This document shows positions 57,066 to 64,000 of a DNA stretch of 64,000 bases, in pieces. The notes beneath the pieces were generated by a model. That model saw only the letters and a program-made list of their open reading frames with translations. It was not told the DNA's origin and searched no databases. The first letter of the stretch is position 1, and the number at the start of each line of letters is the position of its first letter. A program made the translations under genes and the position numbers. The DNA is from Polytrichum commune (lineage: Eukaryota; Streptophyta; Polytrichopsida; Polytrichales; Polytrichaceae), in the NCBI GenBank assembly GCA_950295325.1, contig OX485803.1, positions 31,808,001 through 31,872,000 of the forward strand, read 5' to 3'.

Positions 57066-60000
57066 TATTAGAGGGGGAGCCTCTTATCCATGGTTGTTCT
57101 TCAGGTTCACCTCATAACATTAATCAGCATAAGAAATCACTTCTAAGCCTATGTCTAAGATGAGGTTGACATTGTTCATGTTTATGAGGTAATTAATGTT
57201 ATATTCCTAGCATGTCAAATCAGTGTTTGGGGAGATTTTTGGACATAGCCAATTGAGATCCTAGTGTTTCAAAGTCCAACCAGTTATATGTTGACATCTA
57301 ATTCATGTTACATGGTCCACCCAACTCGTCAAGGGGGGTTGGGTAATGTTATGTTGCCACTTGAGCTTTCAACTTGATAGCTTAACTCCGAAAGGTCAAA
57401 GCAAAATCTACCTAAAATCATTCAATACATTTCAATTCAATCCATAAGCTTTTCTTTTTAAAAAACAGACAACTCTCATAAAAGAGTTGACCATACGGAT
57501 GGAAGCTTTGTAATTAAAGCTAAGATTGTTCACACAAATATCTAACCGTTTATGTATCCATAATTTAATAGTTATAACATAAACGTGTACAATGGTATTG
57601 TTGGGCATATGTGACTTCCCAAACAAAAATGTTCGCCTTGGTTGTTTGGAATTAAGTATTTTTACTAGGTTTGTGATCTTAGATGGTGCCTTGGTGGATC
57701 TGATGTGGAGCAATTGCAGTAAGTTCTTAATCAGAGTTATGAGTCATCTCGTAATGGTCACTTAGGAATGTCGAGGGGTAAATGTTCACAATGCTTACCA
57801 TTGGGGAGGATGAAAAGGTTGTATGTTATGTGGATCCTAAAGGATCTCTTTTAGCCGAATTAATACTTGAATCAGGTTACAAAACCTAAATTTGTCTATC
57901 GAGGTAACTATAGTATGCACCAACATTACATCTTTAGGGGCAAAATTTATATATACTCATTATGGTAGGTGTTGGGACATGAGATATGAAGATCGTGACA
58001 TCATAACAATTTCCACCACAAATCAAGATTAGGTATTGTAGCTCATTATCTTGGTCTTGCTCACATCAAGGCTATTTTGGATATTATAGTCTTGGTCTCC
58101 ACCTCTTGTCTTGGAGTTAGAGAGAGAATCTCATCTTGAATGAATATGAGGCTCACATACCTTAGAAAGAAATGAATGAATATAATAATATGCATGTATG
58201 TTTCTCTTTGTAGTCATGTGAATAGATGGAAGCATGGGGACTAAAGTGATGTGGAAAGAAACTTATTGTAAATTGGTCGGAAATAAAGGTGTGTCACCAC
58301 ATCAAGTCATGCCACCAAAATGGTGGAATTAACAAACAAACCACATTAATTTAGAGATACAAATTGTGAATTAGAAAATTCAATCAATATAATATTATAG
58401 TAATATAAGTGTTACGTCCACTACGTAGAAAGATGATGAAACAAATGAATATAGTTTGGTGATTCAAAAATTTAAAAATTTGTTCATAGTCAATCCAATA
58501 GGCTTTAGTTACACCAAATACCCATATATTTTATATTTGCATTTGCCCATACATGATCCAATTGAGAATCATAAAGTGTAGGTTTGTGTTTGACCCCGAG
58601 ATTGAAATGTTGAGATTTTATAAACTCCTCAAGTTCCAAAAATTGTGATGTCCTTTGTAATGGCATTTATGTTCAATACCATATTTACAGTCTTTTGGGT
58701 TTTTCAACGGGGATTTGAAGCTCTTCATTGGGATAATAAAATTTGCAACCGTGAAAAACAAACTTGTATGAAGATAGAAAGAAAGAAAGAAAAATACCTG
58801 TAAAATTACCAACATCATTTGGCTATTCAATAAAGTAAAGTGTCTTATATTGTTAATATTCTTAGGCATCATCAAAAACTGTTGTCAAAATTTGTTGTCA
58901 TATATTTTGTGCGAACAATGAAAATATTGAAATTGATATTTAAGTATATTTGACAAAATCAATTGTCCAAAAATAATAAGGGATGTGCACTTGTAGGGAC
59001 GACAACAACAACAACAACAACAACAAATGCAACAACATAACAACCACAACTTTGAGTGTGTTGTATTGTTCAGTAACCACCATATTTGTATGGTTTTGCG
59101 ATCTAGTGTATGTCATATCGGCGATTGGAACTGTCCAAAATTCATGCATGAATCCAAATATTGTAGAGGACTCTGTATTCCGACACAAAATCATGATATT
59201 CCCTTCAAAAACTTGCCACATGTCATGCTCGCATTCGCCACAACCCACTTGCATCCCACGTGGAAACTACATTCCGACACACGGAAAGATAAAATAAGGC
59301 GCCCTCTACGATATACTTGAAATCCTAGTTTTGTAAATCCACACCGAACCAAATAACACACACACATACCTCATGCAAGAGAAAAGGTGTTGCAGAATAC
59401 CTCTGACGCCTTCACGCTGGCTCTAATGAGGATACATATCACATTTCAAACGTGCGATACTTCAGAGGCAAATCCTAGCCTTGCATTCAATGCTGATAAT
59501 AACTAAGGGCCAGGAAGATGAGACAAATTCATGAGTGCGGACAAAAATCCACAAAGAATGGCCCGGAGCTGTTGGATTAGAATGGCTTTGAATCCGAGGG
59601 TCCACGATGTAGTTCACCACAACCCACAAATGTATTGAGATTAAGGCTAGTGGGGAGGGCCTTGTATTCCACTGAAAAGATGAATGTTTCTTCCGCAATT
59701 CCCTTGCTAATCTCATTTGTATTCCTCTAGGTGCTTGGTGCAGTGCAACTAGTGAATCGAGCACTTTGATACAACAAACTTCAAATCTTAATTATGTAGT
59801 GTTTAAATCTAACCTGCAATATATTGATGACGATAACTACAATAAGTTGAGTTATGATATTGAAGAGGCCCTCAAGCATTAACACATAAAACACCCACAA
59901 CTGAAATAAAGGCCCAATTTTGCGACTCACCTGAGGCATGGCACCTCGAGTGAAGGTTGTTGTTAAATACTAGTCCACATGGAAAACATGAGCCACCTGA

Positions 60001-60359
60001 AAATATTGGGAAGCTCCCCACAGCCGCACACACATTTTCTTCTAGTGCTTATGGAAGTGATAATATGACGTAGGATAAACTTGAGTGTTAGAATTATGAG
60101 TGAGTGATAGTGTGATGTAGGGTAGACTTGAGTGTTAGGGTTATGAGTAGAGTTTGTATTAAGACCTCGGCCTTGAGGATTTAACAAGGGTGAGAACTAC
60201 ATCTTTTCAAAATCTTTAAACTGTGATTCTCTCTCTCTTTACACCATTCGCTACATATGTGTCTATCAATCCCTTTGACAGACACATATATTTGTGGTGT
60301 ATGACAAAACTTGTATTTAAAAACGAAAACTAACATCACACTTGTTAAAATAAAATAAG

Positions 60360-60605
60360 ACTACACTCATAATGTAGACACCATTCTAGGTTCAATAATT
60401 AGCACAATTAGGAGAGTCTATGTGAGATTGTGAATCGTCACATGGACATCTAAAACTTTGGCGTCTCAACTTCAATCATGAAATTTGAATTGACGATATG
60501 CGTGATTTGTTATTGCTAACCAAATGAGGCAATTCCCAATTGAATGCAACGGTGAAATTTGTTTGTAGGAATGGAAGTGCCCACAATAGGGCCACAAACT
60601 GCTAT
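60360..60605 (-). repeat. R1-family dispersed repeat, inverted copy
   Basis: Shares TAGACACCATTCTAGGTTCAAT, ATTGCTAACCA(A/G)ATGAGGCAATTCC or a close form, GGAAGTGCCCACAATAGGGCCA with 20335-20600 and 43340-43735. Confidence 0.6.
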
Positions 60606-60891
60606 TCGTATTAGCCGAGAGAGGAGGCTTGCAGATGTATGAATAGCTAGAACGTTGTATAATGACTGACACGTTAATAGATTCAAATGAACCAGTCATG
60701 ATCCAACGAAGCTTTTATGAAGTTGGTGAATCCAGTACCAACAGATTCGAAATCTGTATTTTAGAAACTCACTATATGTCACAAAAGAATCACATCGTGC
60801 ACACATCCGTGCTGCTACCTCCTGATTCTTGTTATGTGCAGATACCTCAAAGTATATCTCAAATCAGATACCGAAACATGGTCCTGAAGGA

Positions 60892-60917
60892 ACCCTAAAC
60901 CCTACACCCTAAACCCT
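60892..60917. repeat. Short interstitial telomere-like run
   Basis: Four imperfect copies of the plant telomere unit CCCTAAA (ACCCTAAACCCTACACCCTA and on). The same motif also acts as a telo-box in plant promoters. A single TTAAACCCTAAAC occurs near 62504. Confidence 0.7.
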
Positions 60918-61345
60918 ATCTCCCCACTGAATTGAGCAAAGTGATCTCCTCGGCTTCATGCTGCAGACCTGTAATGTTCTGAAGGTGGTGACAGACTGGT
61001 CTTGAGTATGAGGGCAGAACCGATCATGGAGAATGCGTGCCGCACGAGACCGAATGATCTTTCTTCTGACGTGGTGCACAGATCCCCACTCGTTCACCAC
61101 ATGGAAACTTCGCATTGTGATCATGCTGAAACCTTGATGAGCAAATAAACCACTTAAGTTTGCAATGCTGCTGCTGCTGTGTTCAATATCCGTGCACAGC
61201 GGAAGTAATGGAATCAATGAGCTGGCTGATCAACTCTTATATCCACCTCTGTGCTGAGGTATGCTACTTCTGTAGACACCAGAACCACGTGTGATGGGTG
61301 ATCACAGAATTTGGTCACTAGAAACTTTCAAATGCTCAATAACAT

Positions 61346-63609
61346 TTAACTGTCAGGTTTACTGTTTCTTTTGGGAGATGTTTTCCCACAGTTAGTGATC
61401 TTTTTAATGATTTTCACGAAATCCCCTGTTCGATCGTATGGAGGAGTCCTTGGGCGAGTTTGCGGCGGGGATGGCTCTCTCTTCTCCTGCAAAGAACCAC
61501 CAGGTAATGCTTGCAAATTAAATTATCTGGGTTACTATTTGCTCATGACAATTCAATAGGAAACATACGAAAATCTCCCTCCAAAGAATCCTCTAGTCTA
61601 TTTGAATTGACGGGAAGGCATTTACTGTTGAAAATATCCGCTCGGCCGAGAGCATTGCCAAGAAACTGCGTGGCATGACTCCAGTGGGTACATATGGGCC
61701 CCGAGTCGAATTGAGCTTCTCCAAGTCGTGATTACAAGACCTGCACTCTTACCCAGCACACTTGCACTTTAGTTTCCTTACTGAAAACACATACTAGAAT
61801 GTCACTTCTTTTGACCAGAAAATCAATGAAGAAGAATGGGGAACGGTAGCGTCATTGAAAAATGAAAAGTGAAGCATACATGCACTTGAACCCCAGCAGA
61901 GGTTTTCCTGAAAGCATAGCATTATCCATGGCCTTCAGCTCCTTTACAATCTTTGCAAGTACCTGCATTGTCATTTAACCCGCAGGTCTTTGAGATTAGC
62001 CGAGCTGATAAAATTTGCAGGACAATAGACTTTCTTGGTCTTTCTCCTTTGAGGCTCAACCAAGAAACCCACAGTAGTAGGGGAAACTTGCAAGAAAAAG
62101 AAGAGAAGAGATGGCTCTGATGTTGCCAGCGGTGTAGATTATGATGTTGCTTCAATTTTGTGTTGGTCTACCTCTATACGTAATTCCGAAATTGGCATCC
62201 AAGCATTACAGGCCCCTCGAAGATTGCTGCCTCTTTTAAAAGGTGAGCACTTTGAACAATTGCCAACAAGCCGGTCTGCACCCATCACCCGAAGGGCAAT
62301 CCCCTAGGCTCCACCTAATTGCTTGAAAACATTCAATTTCAGCCGGATACCCTTACTGGGATTATTAGGTGGGCCACTGTCATAGTGGTAGGGTGCACCA
62401 GAAAATCAAGCGTCAGGGAGGTCACCCATCCTAGTACTATTCCGGCCTTAGGGAGGTTAATGTGGGAGTTCCAATCTAGATTAAGGCCTTGGGTTTAAGT
62501 CACCCTTAAACCCTAAACTTGCAAGATTGAATGTTGGAGCAAGCGGGTGATTGTTATATATGAATTCCACCATCAATGATGTTGTACCTGTAAATCAAGT
62601 TTGTCAGCCTTATTTTCCTCCAAGGTGTCCAAAAGTTCAAGACTGTGGTCGACCTCCTGAGACAATTTCTCCACTGCTATCATGAGTCTCTTTAGCACTC
62701 CTTGACTCTCTTTGGGCTCAATTTTCTTTTCCTTCAACGCTTCCTGCACCACCACTTTCCAAGACCTGAATGTTAAACAGGGGGTGCAAAAGACCTAAGG
62801 AGGAAAACTATCACGATGACTGAAAAGTTTAGCACCGGATGCTTTCACCAGGAATGCAAATAAATTGGCATTGCTACAGCATTCTTAAGAAGTGGCCCAC
62901 CTAGGTTCCGGTGCAAATGGAATAATTCTTAGGCACTCCAAAGTAGAAAATGTGACATCCGAAGATAGGCAACACAGAGTGTTGACTAAAGAGAGCTTGC
63001 CACTTGAAGATGCTCGGCAATCATACATGCACTCAAGGACCTTGATTTTAGACTATATTCTTAAAGCTAGAATAGAAAGAGAGCGTCATATATACAAATA
63101 GATAGATAGCTCCGACTCTTGACAAAGCAAGCATGAATGAAGAGCTTCTTCACCCATAGGCTACCGCAACCTTTTCACGGTGGACTCTACATGTACACTA
63201 CAATACATAGACAGCAAGAAGTTGTTGGAGAAATTCTTAGAGCTTACCTCAAGTACTCCGAGACTTTCGCGGTATTTGGATTGGGCAACAGCCTGAGTTG
63301 CCTCTTGAACATTTTTAATACGAATGGAAGAAGCCCTCTGTGGGGTACCAATTTGACGACGACTTGGTGAACGTGGTGTTTGCACTGTGGAATGCACTGC
63401 TGCTTCCTTCGAAGGAGAAGCTGGTTGGCTTGGAGGAGAAGCAGCTGACTGATATTGAGGTGAAGCTGGTTGATTTCGAGGAGTAGTTGGGTAACTCGGT
63501 GGAGTTGGTTGAGCACTAAAAGCAGGTGAAGTTGGACCTCCTGTTGTAGCTTCAGCTGACACTGCTGGAGGAGCTGCTTTCTGAGATACAGGAGGTGCTG
63601 CTGTGGCAC
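61346..63609 (-). CDS. DUF4795 / QRICH2-like protein, 3' part only (5' exons beyond right edge)
   Basis: Exons in matching phase (minus strand order): 63248-63609, 62588-62743, 61880-61962, 61626-61740 and 61346-61486 (stop TAA). The first is a Pro/Ser/Ala-rich linker that ends QAVAQSKYRESLGVLE. The next is a coiled coil (PKESQGVLKRLMIAVEKLSQ, VDHSLELLDTLEENKADKL). Then comes the family core, MDNAMLSGKPLLGFKCMSC followed by NHDLEKLNSTRGPYVPTGVM, resembling the FxCxxC-type end of DUF4795 in QRICH2 proteins, which are linked to cilia and sperm flagella. The tail is Pro-rich then basic. Family naming rests on recalled resemblance, not a search. A SINE lies in the intron 61963-62587. Confidence 0.7.
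62163..62507 (-). mobile_element. SINE with a 5S rRNA-derived head (copy 2, in intron of DUF4795-like gene)
   Basis: On the minus strand it begins GGGTTTAAGGGTGACTTAAA and contains TAGTACTAGGATGGGTGACC, identical to plant 5S rRNA over that stretch. It then carries GGTGCACCCTACCACTATGA and TCACCTTTTAAAAGAGGCAG as in copy 1 at 10636-10985. Confidence 0.8.
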
Positions 63610-63684
63610 CTAAGCAAATGACCGGGAAATAGACAATCAAATTGTATTGTGAAAAAGAGACGATGGCGCCTCTGTTTGCCAACA

Positions 63685-64000
63685 CTAGCATGTAGGATAT
63701 GAAACATGCAATTACTGAGAGATGATAACCAAATCCAAATCGGGTCTCTAACCAATTTCCTCATAAGTTTTGGAGCTCATTCAAATATTGTTTTCACAGC
63801 ATGAAGATTCTCTTTCTTCTTAAATGATCATATTGCTCCGCCAACTATGTTGATTATTGAGTCTAGAATGATAAGCAAAAACTTTGAGCATGTAGTCCAT
63901 CCTCTTTTGAACACATGTTCTTGTGGTGTTCATTATTAGAGCCACACCGAACCACATACCACTTAAACATACGTGTTCTATTAAGATAAGTAATTGAATT
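63685..64000 (+). repeat. R1-family dispersed repeat at right edge
   Basis: Matches 35085-35400 and 25305-25620 through AGGA(T/G)ATGAAAC(A/C)(T/A)GCAA or a close form, GAGTCTAGAAT, GAGCA(T/C)(G/A)TAGTCC, CTCTTTTGAACACATG and the GTGGTGTTCATT block. It lies in an intron of, or upstream of, the DUF4795-like gene. Confidence 0.75.

Larger units (their letters stand above)
57066..61345. other. Gene-poor region
   Basis: No gene is supported over 4.3 kb. Contents: a short R2 fragment (57222-57290), a CAA microsatellite (about 59002-59027), a MITE fragment matching 47050-47155 (59258-59310), an inverted R1 copy (60360-60605) and a telomere-like run (60892-60917). The 100-codon minus-strand frame at 59462-59764 has no family I recognise. 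The last few hundred bases are the likely 3' flank of the DUF4795-like gene. Confidence 0.45.

Noticed and set aside
59462-59764. 100-codon minus-strand frame
   Set aside because: No recognisable domain, no splice partners; not enough to call a gene.

Overview
This is a nuclear window from a land plant. Genes are split by GT-AG introns, and the coded proteins are plant families: RALF peptide, chloroplast envelope pore OEP24, farnesylcysteine lyase, plant-type HIP. The far right holds the 3' part of a DUF4795/QRICH2-like gene, a family I associate with cilia and flagella. Together with the gene structure this suggests a seed-free plant with swimming sperm (bryophyte, lycophyte or fern). That is inference, and I cannot name the species. 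I saw no tRNA, CRISPR array or intact viral gene.

Layout. 1-5000: decayed En/Spm (CACTA) transposon with a TNP2-type transposase gene (in-frame stop, frameshift), an intron made largely of an 11-bp tandem array, and a downstream region rich in CACGTCA motifs. 7899-11567 (+): farnesylcysteine lyase/prenylcysteine oxidase, five exons. 14300-19333 (+): Hsc70-interacting protein, eleven exons. 22457-24462 (+): OEP24, three exons. 26486-27769 (-): single-exon F-box protein, with a decayed tandem copy of its tail. 34831-37506 (+): EF-hand protein with defective calcium loops. 41268-41651 (-): RALF preproprotein. 47276-54049 (-): ELAC1-type tRNase Z, thirteen exons including a 16-nt microexon in the catalytic core. 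61346-63609 (-): DUF4795-like gene, cut by the right edge.

The genes look like independent housekeeping or signalling genes with no shared pathway. Between and inside them lies a dense layer of small transposons: two copies of a SINE with a 5S-rRNA-like head, TA-flanked CACTA-like MITEs, several TIR or foldback elements, a TIR-bounded element carrying a broken RPA70-like gene, and an old dispersed family (R1) found mostly in introns. A recurring pattern is local tandem duplication of 150-400 bp segments in introns and gene ends. Exon borders were derived by hand from splice signals, reading phase and recalled family alignments; they agree in phase but have no transcript support.
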